Source: Hypholoma sublateritium FD-334 SS-4 (Eukaryota; Basidiomycota; Agaricomycetes; Agaricales; Strophariaceae). From it: DNA of 64,000 nt. Position numbers and translations under genes: made by a program. The stretch lies in assembly GCA_000827495.1 (NCBI GenBank), contig KN817633.1, positions 1,296 through 65,295 of the forward strand, written 5' to 3'. The notes below the pieces were generated by a model. The model was not told the DNA's origin. It did no database searches and was given only the letters and a program-made list of their open reading frames with translations. Shown piece by piece: positions 46,151 to 58,400 of this stretch (position 1 is its first letter; every line of letters starts with the position of its first letter).

Positions 46151-47610
46151 ATGTCGAAGGGCAAGGACAGTTTTCCGATCGATGCCGCCCAGGTGGTAGG
46201 CCTGTTCATGGAGAGCGTGTTCTATGGGTACGTGCACATCCGTTGGTCGCAGATTGCTCATTAACTTTCATTTTTTCGACAGTAAATATAGCCGCTATTC
46301 CCCTATCTAACTCTCCTGACGAAAATGTCTGCGAAATTCAGGTATCTTCTTGGTGTCGTTCTTCGCCTGCATGCGCGCCCTCCTGTGGTCCGGGACGTGG
46401 TTCAAGCCGTTCCACATGTGGAATAAGAAGATGCTAACTGCCTCGTTGCTCATGTTCACGGTTGCGTCGCTGGACGTCGCCTTCCACCTGCGACATAATT
46501 TAGAGGCTTTTATCTGGTTCGATGGGGACCCGATCGAAGACTTCGACAGAACTTCGGCGTGGCTGAATGTAATTGCTATGGGATGCTATGTTGTGCAAAC
46601 TTTCATCGGAGATGCAATTCTGGTAAATATGGGCTCCACAGGCGCTTTTCTACCTCTCATTTGATTGGCTACCTCAGATATTTAGGTGCTGGATTGTTTA
46701 CAACAAGCGCTGGGACATAATCGCGTTTCCAGTACTATTCTGGGTGGGGACAACTGGTAACATTTTTCGTCGCTCATTTCATGACTACTTTATTTATTTT
46801 CTCTACAGTGTGCGGAACGATAACAATATACGTCGAAGCCACAATCAACACGTCGGGGAAGCTATTGAATGCATCGACCTTGGTTCCATTCATCACAAGC
46901 ATGCTTTGCCTGACCCTCGCCACCAACGTCCTCACCACCTGTGCGTATCAATTAACTGTCACACGAGTTTATACTACATTCTCAAATGCGGCTCCAGCGC
47001 TGATTGTATATCGTATCTGGACAATCCGAAAGGGCTTAACCCACCGCTCGGCCGTCATTCTCTCGCAATCGCCGCTCACGAGCATCGCGATAGTGCTTGT
47101 CGAGTCAGGGCTGCTCTACACAATGTCTATTGTCATCCTGTTTGCCCTCTACTTAGCCTCAAACAACGGCCAATACGGGGTCTCCAATGCGGTGCGTCTC
47201 GCCTCCGCTGTCAGCGGCAGCCACATACCGTGCCACATGAATACTAAAACTCACGCTATCGCTTTCAGGTTGTACAGATTATCGTAAGCGCCCGCTTTAT
47301 TTTTGTCTGCGCAACATATCGCTGACGCACTGCTGCTCGCCTGTGATTGTGCAATTGACTGCAGGGAATCACGTTCAATTTGATTATCACCAGTGTTGAT
47401 CGGAGGGAAAGTGGCTTGGAGTCCGAGGCGTCGCATCGGCATCACGAGCGCAACCAACCCCTGCACATGATCAGTATTAAGACGACCGTGTCGCGCTTTC
47501 CGGATCCTGCAGCAGGGCGTAGCCGCAGTCCTGTTAGGGGAACAACACCGGAGTCGGTCGACACTAAGGCCACGGGGATCGCAAATAAATGGGAGGAAGG
47601 GGGGAAGTAG
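46151..47610 (+). CDS. Seven-helix membrane protein of a basidiomycete-expanded family
   Basis: Exons: 46151-46227, 46342-46622, 46678-46756, 46809-46940, 46998-47191, 47269-47283 (15 nt) and 47365-47610. Hydrophobic segments run in series, including LVSFFACMRALLW, MLTASLLMFTVAS, V-V-Q-T-F-I-G-D-A-I-L, I-I-A-F-P-V-L-F-W-V-G, L-T-L-A-T-N-V-L-T-T and Y-T-M-S-I-V-I-L-F-A-L-Y. A hydrophilic Ser/Arg-rich tail follows. The layout and motifs such as AFIWFDGDPIEDF and YNKRW match a multi-copy Agaricomycete family of unknown function. Exons 2-7 join in frame. Exon 1 (FPIDAAQVVGLFMESVFYG) fits the family, but its only donor (GG|GTACGT at 46228) joins exon 2 one base out of phase. So there is either an extra G (sequencing error or mutation) or an unseen splice variant. 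Confidence 0.75.
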
Positions 47611-48620
47611 GACAGGAGTTAGATTTATACCCTCGATGTGCAATTGATGTACTGACAAATGTGTTTATGCCTGTCAAGGCTATGATTATATGGATGGAAA
47701 GTGTCATATTCTGGTAGTAGAACTAACCATGGCATCTAAGTTTGCATGTAGATAGATAGAATATTACAATACCTATGATGTCTGCCTTTACTTTACATAG
47801 AATTGGACGGCTTGTCTTTGTCAAGTCTTCGTATATTTAGCTCAAATAAATTATAAGACATTTAGTTTTAGCACACTGACTCCATATGTTGGCTATTAAA
47901 AGCAGATAACGGGGAAACGCTCACCGACACCAACGGTTGGATATCGGACTGAAGAGAAATGACCAGTGCGATATTTCGTTCGCAGGTAGCATCACGTGCT
48001 TAAGCGCTTATATTGTCGGCTGCACGATCGACGGATAAGCGCCCACATCTTACTACACACGCGAGCCGCGTAGCGTGGCGAAAATCAACTTGTTGTGGAT
48101 GCGATACAACTCGTAGGTGAACCTGGGTTCGACCGAAGCTAACGCTACTAGTAGGATCCTTATCAGAGATTCTCCAGGCTCCGAAATTCACCTCTCAAGA
48201 TACGTTTCATCATTATTCAGGTGACCATCCCTGAAGTCATAGATTGCATACATTTGCTTCCCTGTATTGCACTTGTCGTCTGCCTGATGAAAAGACGACC
48301 CAGCGCCAGCTCTGTTCCCGTCGTGCGAATTCGACCCAAGTTCAAAGGTCCCCCGGGCCCGCTCCGACATCCGAAATACCACCAAGACCTACAGAAAACA
48401 GTCTCGTAGGCACCATTTTGCACGCAAATGCTGTTTCTGAATGCAAGTACCTTGTTAGACGATTCGCGGTAACGTCGGCGCGGAGGACGGAGAAAGCCGG
48501 TAGTAGACCCATTCTGTCGCTGCTTTAAATAGGGGTCTTTTGGGACGCTCATCATCGCCAAGGTCGTTGCCCAGCCATCGTTATCGAATTCGACAACAGT
48601 TACCTCTTCTCCTCCGCACC
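47611..48620. other. Spacer before phospholipase D gene
   Basis: About 1 kb between two plus-strand genes, AT-rich to about 47950. A GGTTCGA-like match near 48127 does not fold into a tRNA. No gene supported. Confidence 0.5.
48524..48531 (+). promoter_or_regulatory. TATA-like element
   Basis: TTTAAATA about 90 bp before the phospholipase D start codon, followed by a pyrimidine-rich leader. Confidence 0.4.
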
Positions 48621-51600
48621 ATGTCGTTTTTCAACAAAGTTATCGGACACGCTCGCAATGAGGTTATAGGTGCGCGATTTACAGCCCAACGTCGAGGTAG
48701 GCAACGCTAACGCAATTGCAGGTCTTTTGAATCCCAATCGTACGACATCTTCCATATGTAGATGTGCGCATATCTAACAGTTATTAAGGCCGTCATGACG
48801 ATCCTGAGGAGCAGGCACAGGATAAGGTGCTTGCAGAGATCAGGAGCAGCCATCGATTCGAGAGCTTTGCAGCTGAACGACGGGGAAACACTGCGAAATG
48901 GCGAGTCCGAGGAGGATCGATAGTGAAAGCAACTGACAACCTCCTCGTAGGCACGTGGATGGCCACGATTACATGTGGGCCGTCTCAGAGATGATTGACA
49001 AGGCCCAAGAGGTCATATTCATCTTGGTGAGTTCTTATATGCGCGTGGAAGATGGGTTTTGACCGCCCTCAAAGGATTGGTGGCTTACACCCGAGCTATA
49101 CCTACGCCGCCCCGCGGCCTACTTCCCTGAATGGCGTCTCGATCGTCTCCTCCAGCGTAAAGCGCAGGAAGGTGTTAAAATACATGTCATTGTATACAAA
49201 GAGGTGCGTTCTTTCCGCCCAAGCGTCCTCTATCGATCTCACAATAATTTTAGATCACCCAAACCATGTCGATGAGTTCTAAACATACCAAGGTAAACAC
49301 TATTTATACCAATCAGGCTTGTGTTGACGTCTATCTAGGCCGACCTTGAGGCCTTGCATCCCAACATCACCTGCATGCGCCACCCGGACCATATTGGCGC
49401 GAAGGATAGTGTAGAATTCTGGTCCCATCACGAAAAGGTCATTTTGATCCTTACTCCACAGTCTATTACTAACCATGCGTTTAGGTCGTACTTGTCGATA
49501 ATCAATACGCTGCCATCGGTGGCCTCGATCTGTGCTTCGGGCGATGGGATACGCATACGCATCCTCTCGCTGATGTCCACCCCACGGATTTCGACAAGAC
49601 GCTTTATCCAGGACAAGATTACAACAATGCGCGTATCATGGACTTTAAAGAGGTTTATGACTACGTCAGCAACACTCTATCCATTCAAGATAGCCCGCGG
49701 ATGCCTTGGCATGATGTAAGTCCTCGGGCTGGCAATCCTATCACTTATTAACAGTTAGCCTAGGTTCATATGACGTTCGAAGGCCCAGCTGTGCTTGATA
49801 TCTCGCAGCACTTTGTTGAACGCTGGAATGAAATCAAGAAACGTAAATACCGTGATGATGCGTACGTCGGGATTCCCTCCACGATAACAGACTGTGGCGT
49901 AACAGATGGCACAGTAAATTCGTTTGGCTTGCCTTCCCACATGAACCTGAATATGAGCCTACCGAATCTGCTTCCCGTCAGTACCGGTTAATGTTTTCGT
50001 ATGGCTTTGGCACTCACCCTGTTCTTTAGGACACCCACATCTTGAGCGCTTCAAGGCTATTGGCCACAAATATAGTCAGCGTTGGCACGGATCCAACAGG
50101 ACAGAGGTGACGCCCGAGCCTGAGTCCGAGCGGGGCTCACGTCATGGCAAGAGGAACTGTAGGATCCAGGCCGTCCGTAGTGTTTGCGATTGGTCGCACG
50201 GCGTCTTGACAGAAGCTAGCATTCAAGAAGCGTGTAAGTTGCCTTTTTTCCAACATTGTATTCGCGGACTCAATTCCCGCCCCTAGACATCGAACTGATC
50301 AAAAACTCGGAACATTTCATTTACATTGGTGTGTCCAATTTCACAGAGCTAGTGAGAATATACTAACGCATTAAACTTGTAGAGAATCAATTCTTGTAAG
50401 TGTTGCTGCTAGTACCTTGATACAGGTGCTCAGGGTATACCTCAGCATCTCCGCCACCAAGAAGGGAGGCTCTGTCGTGAATCAGATCGCTGCGGCTCTC
50501 GTCGAGCGCATTGTACGTGCAGCCAAAGAAGACACCAATTTCAGGGTTGTCGTTGTCATTCCCGAGGTTCCTGGATTTGCGGGCGACATCAAAGCGGAGA
50601 GTTCGATCAAGACCATTATGGGCGCGCAGTATCGCACCATCAACAGGGGTGGAAGCAGTATCTATGAAGAGGTCCGCAAGGCTGGTTTTGAGCCGTAAGT
50701 CAGAAAGACCAACTATCTGGCATGGCTGACATGGGGCTGCTAGTATGGACTACATCCGATTCTACCACCTCCGGTCGTATGATCGCATCAATGCCCCCAA
50801 CGGTATGCCACTCATATATGTATAGCCAACAAATTACTCACAACGCGTACGCAGGTTTCATCAGCAAGATGGAGGAGATCTCAGGCGTCAAGTTCACCCA
50901 GGCGCAAGTCGCGCAGGCCGCGCAGTATGTGTATGGGGACAAGTTGACCACGCAGAAGGAGATTATTATTGTCGCCCCCGAGGAAGAGTCGTTGATCCCC
51001 GCCGCCAAGCCGGAGAAGCAGGTCGGCGAGAAGGTGCCCATCCCGCAGAACAAGGACGAGGCGCGCAGGATTGTCGAGACGTTTGAGTCAGGCGCGCGCA
51101 ACCTGCGCTCGGATGAGCCTGTCGCGGACTCGGTTGCACAGCACATGCTCAGCGACAAGACCTCGCTTCTTGAGGAGCAGTGGTTGGGCACTGAGGAGGA
51201 GGAGCTCTACGCGTATGTTATCCTCGGACTATTCTCTTACAGCTTGCTCATTTTTGAGTTAGATATGTTTCTGAGTTACTCTACATCCACTCGAAGGTGA
51301 TGATTGTTGACGACAGACGTGTTGTTGTATGTTTTATCGTTTTCACTTTTATTTGTGTCCTCACAACCTTGCAGATGGGTTCCGCCAATCTCAACGATCG
51401 CAGTCAAAAGGTAGTGTATATACAGGATTTTCTGGCGAACTAATTTACTGAACTTTATTAAGGGTGACGGCGACTCCGAAATTGCATTGGTCATTGAAGA
51501 CGATGACTTGTTCAACTCTATCATGGACGGAAAACCTTACCAAGCGTCGCGCTTCGCCGCAACTCTTCGCCGTCAACTGTACAAAGGTGAGTCCGGACTA

Positions 51601-52186
51601 TTGCAAACGAGAGCACTCCCTCTAATGAATCTTGTACTAGAGCATCTCGGTCTCATTGAGCCGCAGGTAGCGGACAGTCGCGACCCGGAGATTACATCCT
51701 TCATGCGCCCGGCGCCCTACCCTAACAAGGACGAGACGCGCACGCACGAGGATAGCCTCGTCGCCGACCCGCTCTCCGACGCGACCAACTCACTCTGGAT
51801 GTCTACCGCGCGCAAGAACCGCGAGGTCTTCACGGAGCTTTTCCACCCGCTCCCAACAAACCTTGTGCAGAACTGGGACGCATACGAGGCACGTCCTGCT
51901 GTTATACCACATTCACAAGTGCTGACTTTACGATGTGCAGAACTACCGCTCCAAGGGAAAGACGTGCCACCTCATACCTGGGACGACGCTGCAGCGCGCA
52001 AAGACGCGCCTGAGCGAGGTGAAGGGCGCGCTGGTCGAGTGCCCATTGGTGCGTGTCTCCGTATAAAAGCTGCGTTTGTGCCTGCTGACACATTGCTCTT
52101 TTTAGGAGTTCCTCATCGACGATAAAGATTTGGTTGAAGGCCCTGAGTGGACTGTGCTCAACCCTACTCTTCCTATCTATATCTAA
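48621..52186 (+). CDS. Phospholipase D (HKD superfamily)
   Basis: Hydrolyses phospholipids such as phosphatidylcholine to phosphatidic acid (family knowledge). I resolve 21 exons that join in phase to 826 residues, with stop at 52184-52186. HKD motif 1 is H166-x-K168-x4-D173 in SHHEKVVLVDN, followed by GGLDLCFGRWD. HKD motif 2 is H616-x-K618-x4-D623 in IHSKVMIVDDRR, followed by MGSANLNDRSQKGDGDSEIAL. The middle domain has YIENQFFISAT and VVVIPEVPGFAGD, both typical. There is no PX or PH domain, unlike yeast Spo14; it resembles the shorter basidiomycete type. Intron 1 (48670-48788, 119 nt) is long for this gene. Two introns appear to be GC-AG (GCGAGT at 48901, GCACGT at 51889). Exon 12 is only 13 nt (50383-50395). 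All catalytic residues are intact. Confidence 0.94.
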
Positions 52187-52496
52187 ATCCTGCTATCAAT
52201 GGAAGTTACTGTCTCTAAACCATAAATTGGACCTTGAAGTGTAGCGTATAAGTTGTACCATGACTGCTCAATTGACAATATGCTTGACGCCACGAATGTA
52301 CCTGAATACTTTTGGAGTTCAAAAAAAAAGGTCAGGCAAATCTGACCCTTTGTTAATTTCCTGTGAGCTCGACTCACGAGGCAGGGAAACGCAGTGTAGA
52401 ATGTGGGTAAAATTGTTAATGTCTAAGATATAGTCTAAAATACGCAGAAAATACAAATGCCCAGATACATACATGTCCTATCGATGCCCGTCTAAG
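52187..52496. other. Convergent spacer
   Basis: 310 bp between the stops of phospholipase D (+) and the PKS (-). AT-rich, with an A9 run near 52321. Probably two 3' UTRs. Confidence 0.5.
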
Positions 52497-55400
52497 TTAT
52501 GCCACCCCGTAAGATTCGAGAACGTTATTGATCATGTCGCTGATGGTGTAACCGTCGGAGAGGTAAACCATGGGAACATCGACCGCGAACTCCTTAAGGA
52601 CCTGGCCCTTGAACTGAGCGAAGGTGATAGAGTCAGCACCGAGTGCGGTGAGCTCCTCTGAAGTATCTGTAGATACCGGTCAGTAGCCGAGCAGTACGAG
52701 TAAGGCGTGCTACGCACCAAGTTTCTCGCTGGGCTGCAGCTCAAGCGCAACTCGGAGAATGTCAATAAGGATCTTCTGCGCGTTTTCTTTCGAGAGTTTG
52801 GCCTTGGTGTCTTTGGGGGCGGCGCCGTTCGAAGAGGAAAGGAGGGGGGCGAAGAAGGGGTCCTTGGCGTAGGCGGGGTTGGCGGAGAGCTTGCTGGTAT
52901 CCATGCGCGCGATGATCTGGAGGGGAATGGGGGCCATCATCGCCTTCAGGATCAAGGGCAGGCCCTCGTCGTTCTTCATCAGAAGTGCAAAGCTGTTTTC
53001 CATGTTGACGTCGCTGATGAGTCGCGACTCCCAGGCTCCGAGTTGTAGCGAGGCTCCGGGCAGGCCGCAGTTGTGACGGAATGTGGCGAGCGAATCCATG
53101 AAGGAATTGGCGGCTACGTAAGACACCTGGCCAGGGTTTCCTACAATGACACTGACCGAGAGGTGAGAACTATGGTAGTACCAAACAAAACCAGGCACTT
53201 ACTTGGTACTGCTGAAGAGAACGAACGAGTCAAGGGCAAGGTTGAGTTCCTGGCTGGCGACGTGCAAGTTCCATGATCCGGTGACTTTGGGGAGCAGGAC
53301 GGCCTCGAAGTCCGATGGCTTGGTGGCGACGATAGTTGAATCGGTCACAACCGCGGCGGTGTGGATGATGTTCTTGATTCCGCCGTGGGTGGCATTGACG
53401 TCGGCCAACGCTTTCTTCAGAGCTTCCATGTCGCAGACATCGACTTGGCGGTATTGGCACTGTTTCCTGACATTCTCGGGAAGTGCAGACAATTCATTCA
53501 CGACCTGTAAAAGCGATCAGAGGGTGCAAAGGGAGGAATAAACACTGCTTACCTTCTCCTGAGAATCAGGTCTGCGGCCAAAGAAGATGACTGGGTTGCA
53601 GCCGACTTCAACGAGAGAAGCGGCCAGGGCGGTACCGATACTACCCATGCCGACAATGACGGTGGTTCCAGAAGGTGTCCTGGCAGGAACCCGTTCCAAC
53701 GACTCTAATGAAGGCACAAGACGCGAAAGCGACTTCTTGTCGGCGTCCTCGCGATAACACACAAAAGTGTCCAAGAACTCTGAGCGGTAGCGGGCTTGGA
53801 TCTCGCTTGTGAGGATGTTCTGCAGTTGAGAGTCGGTGAGACTGTCGATGCTGGTCAGGTCGAGACACCAGGCAGCGAAATCAAGGCCAGTCTCGCGGCG
53901 GAAGACGCGGATCATTCCCTGCACGACGGCTCCGACCAGTGAGGCCGACGACACTTTAGAGTCCGAGAAGAGATCGAGGCCTTCCTTATACAGATCGACA
54001 GGAGCCGACCACGAAGTGAGAGCGAGGAAGCTGCTGATGTGAAACTTGTGGCTCATGATGTGCTTGAGGAACATAAGCGCCTGGAGATAGAGGGCAGTGA
54101 ACTGGTCCGATCCAGGGGAGTTGTTGGACTTCGACAGATCCAGAACGACGAGCATGTCTTGGCCTCGCAAAATGGCTGGAAGCTTGTTCATATCTTCAGG
54201 GGATACAACCTTCGTATTGTTCGGAATCTTGCCGGACTCGTCGCGAGGGAGGTGGGGCATTTCAACCGAAATGCAATTCTTCGCAGATGATGACAAAGAG
54301 CTCAGAACCCGAGATGTTTCGCCATTTCCGAAATAGATGATCTCGTCGAAACGGTGAACCGATGTGGTCTGCGGAGCGGGCAAGTTCTGGGTAGTCCAAG
54401 CGTTGCGAATCCAGGTGTCGGGAGCGGTTTGCTGAGGTTTCTGTTCCTTGTGCACGACACCCTTAGGAACCCATGCAACGGAATACTTCTTACAGGATAC
54501 GAGGAGATCGCCAGCATCGGAGAAGACCTCAAAGCACGAGCTCAGGACACGAGCGTTGCGACCGATGTCGAGTGGGAGATAGTAACGGCACGTGAACTTG
54601 TAGGGCATATCGTCTGTGTGCAGAGTGAAATCTTCCAACGACGCTGGGAGGTATGCTCCTGCGTTGTCATCGACTGGAGGTGCCAGCCGAGACGAGAGCG
54701 CGCCGAACATGTGGAGGCAGGCATCGAGCTTGCGAATGCGGTCACCGGCAGGGTACGCAGTGGCCTCGAGTCTGATGTCGGCGTCGGCGTAATCGGCCCA
54801 GATGCGGACTGCCTGGACGGTGCGGAATGGGTCTCCGAATTGGACGTTCTTGAAGCACTCGTAAATCTGCGTCTTCGTCATCATCTGCAGCGGAACCGCC
54901 TCGGGCTCGTGGGCGACCTTCCTTCCGAGCGAGGATCCGCGCTTGTCAGAGATCGTGCCTGAGCAGATGAGCGTGTCGGCGCCGTCATCTTGGACCAGCT
55001 TGTATGCACCCTGCTCATCGATCTCAGCGCGTACCTGCGTCTCCGGCGTTTCCAATACCAATGGCGTGTGGAATTTGACATTCTTCACGGACTTAGAGCC
55101 GGCAGCGCGCGCGAAGAAGTCGACCATCGCAGCTCCGGGAAGAACACGACGGCCTTCGATGCGGTGGAGGTCGAGGAAGTCGCACAGGGACTGATCGACA
55201 ACAAATTGGGGTGTAGGCGCCTTCTGTTGCGAGGTCTCCACCTGGTTGAGAATGGAGGCGACGGTGGAAGACCGAGTGCAGATGTAAGCGGGGTAATTGT
55301 AGAGGCGCTGGAAGGGGTATGTAGGAACGTCCGTCATTGCGAACTTGTAAGGCATCTGGCTGAACAGGGCGTCGAAATCGACGTTGAAGCCCTTCTCAAA

Positions 55401-58400
55401 GAGAGAAGAGAGCGCCGCGAGCATAGCGACGATCTGGTCCTTTCCACGCTTTCCCGTGAATGCAAGGCGAGCTTTGCCGGCGTATTCGGGGGTCTGCATG
55501 TTGGACCAGACCGTGGGCTGAGGACCAACATCGACGATGACGTCGATGGAGGAGGCCTTGGTGGCCACCCGGGCGGTCTCATAGAACCGGACCGGGCTCT
55601 TGGCGTGAGCGATCTATGTGATTTTGATCAGAAAAAATAATTCCGGTGAAAACAGAGGGAACACTCACCCAGTACTGAGTATCCAAGCGCTCGTGCTTGG
55701 GGATTTCTGCTCCACGCAAAGTGGAGAAGAACGGCTTTTCGAGCCCAGTGATCGCATCGTCGTGGTTGTCCAACCACATCTTGAGAGACGGAAGGGCCGA
55801 CGCAACCGCAGGGCTATGGAATCCTAGTAAAAAATGAGTTGCTTATCATAAGTAATGAAAGCAAGGACATACCTTGATCGACATTCAATTTAGTGCAGCG
55901 TACTCCGTCGCGCTTCGCAGCCGCCAAAACGCTCTCGACGGCCTTCAGCTCTCCGGAAACAACGTGAGCGTCGGGTGCGTTGTACACGGCGATAGCGACG
56001 CGACCTTCGACACCCAGCTTCTGTATGTATTGCGCGACGCGAGCCTCCGTGGTCTGAAGCGCCGCCATGCCAGCCGGGCGGGTGGGGTCGGCCCGGAGAA
56101 GCTTGGCTCTCTCGACGACGAACTGCAGGCCGATTTCCAGAGTGAATGTGCGCGCAATGACTGAATAAATGAAGGGTGTTGAATAACTGCGGAGATGACG
56201 AGATATTGTGCAACTCACCTGCAGCAGCAATCTCTCCCAAGCTGTGTCCCAACACGGCGTGCGCGTGAATGCCGATGCTTTCCAACCAGGTTGCAACGGA
56301 GTACTGGAAGATGAAGATGCACACCTGGGCAACCTCACTGTGGTCGATCGTGAGGCCTTTCGGCGCCGACTCGTCCAGGAGGTAGGGCAAGATGGGGTAT
56401 CCCGTCAGGCCCGCGGCCTTATTCGCGGCTTCGGTGATGATCGTGCGGAAGCCGGAGTACTGATTCGCGAGGTAGCGGCCCATGCCCTGGTACTGAGAGC
56501 CCTGGCCGGGGAACCCGAGAAGAATGCGGCGCGCGTTACCACCGGCGGAGGTGGATGACGTGTTTTGCAGACGGTCCTCAAGGCGGGCGATCAGGTCTTG
56601 CATGTTGTTGACCACGCAGGCGAAGCGGTAGCGGTAGTGCTCGCGGCCAATGCAGGTGGTGTAGCAAATCGCGTGGAAGAGCGAAGAGTCCGCGTCGAGG
56701 CAGAAATCGAGGTACAGACTGAGATATTCGTTGAGCGCATCCTGACTCTTTCCGCTGACAACGAACGTCATGGGCATGGTCTCCGGGATGTTCGCTGAAG
56801 CCTTGGGTTGCATGTCTTCGGTTGGCGCCTCCAAGATCGTTCCGGCGATGGACCCAGCGAAACCATTCGAGCTACACGAAATCAGTAAAAAGAAGATAAG
56901 TGTACAGTGAAGAAACTCACAGGATCAAAGCACGCAGAGGGAGGTTATCCTCAGTCTTCAGCACGGTAGGCTCGATGGGGATGTGGAGCGGGACGACGCT
57001 GCAGTCGATGTTGGGGTTCATGTTGTCGGCGGTCAGCTGGACGAGACCAGGGACGGAGCCTTTAGCGAACGAGCCGAGGGTCTTGACGACACCGATGAGA
57101 CCAGCAACAAGCTCAGCGTGGCCGACGCAGGATTTAGCAGCGCCAACAACGAGCGGCTTATCCGCACCATGCGAGCCCTCGAATACCTCGTTGATTCCCT
57201 GGATTTCGATGAGATCACCCAGGGATGTACCTAGCGGACGTTAATATTAGCATCAATCGTACAGAGGTGGTGAAGTGAACGTACCGGTTCCGTGAGCCTC
57301 AATGAAGCTAGGAAGTAATCGAGCGATTAAAATTATGCAGTAAGCATGTGATACAATGCGACGTACTCGATCTGAGCAGGAGACAGTTGCGCCTTCTCGA
57401 GGAGCGCGATCTGCATGGCAATTTGCGCCTTGACATTGGGCGCGACCAGCCCCTGCGACCTGCCATCGTGTTGGACGTCGGTGGATCTGACGACACCGAT
57501 AATCCGGTCGCCATCGCGCAGCGCAGCGGACTTCGTCTTCATGATGAGACCGGCAGCGGCCTCCGAGGGAACATAGCTGTCCAGGGGTAAACAAAGGAAG
57601 TAAGCGAGTAAGAAGAAAAAAATCGCACCCATCAGCCATATTTGTGAAAGTGGCGCAGCGAGAGTTGCTGGACGTCATCTTCTGGGCGGACAGGAAGCCG
57701 AGAGTTCCGGGCCTGTCGTTGATAGTCGAATCAAAAAACCGATGAGATTACATTAAGAAAATAAAGTACCATGCATGCGTGTTGGCGCCGCAGACGATGG
57801 CCGACTCGCCCTGGCCGGATTGCAAGTACTGCACAGCTAAAATCCTGGTTTAGATAATTGGATCGCATAACGTCAAGCCCAGCTCACCCTGATCAAATGC
57901 GATGAGACCAGAACTGCAAGCGGTGTCGATGGTTATGGAAGGACCATGGACGTCAAGCAAGCTGCGCGAAGAATGTAAGCCTATCGAAGCCGGGATGCCA
58001 CAAGATACGCACTAGCTCAGACGGCCACACGCCGTGCTGGTGGCGACACCCGTTCCATAGAAGCGGGTGTAAGCTGCAAGAACAAAAAATTAGCTAAGAT
58101 TCCTAAGAAGAGCGGTGAGAACGCGTACCGCCCCAGCCCTTGTCTGCGAACAGTAGCTTGATGTAGCCTTCGTCCATTGACGCGGCGACGAACACAGCCA
58201 TGTTGCTGCCCTTTACCTTCGACGGCGGGATGTTCGCGTTCTCGAGCGCCTCAAAGGCAACCTCCATCGAGAGACGGATGTTCGGCGAGACATGGAACGC
58301 CTCCGCGGACGAGATCCCGAAGAATGCGTGGTCGAAGCTGTAGCTGTCAACAAAGCCCGCCTTCTCGAGGGTGATGTCGCACGGTGCGGGCGGCTCCTTG

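Noticed and set aside
48110..48145. tRNA-like GGTTCGA motif
   Set aside because: No acceptor stem, D arm or anticodon arm can be folded around it.
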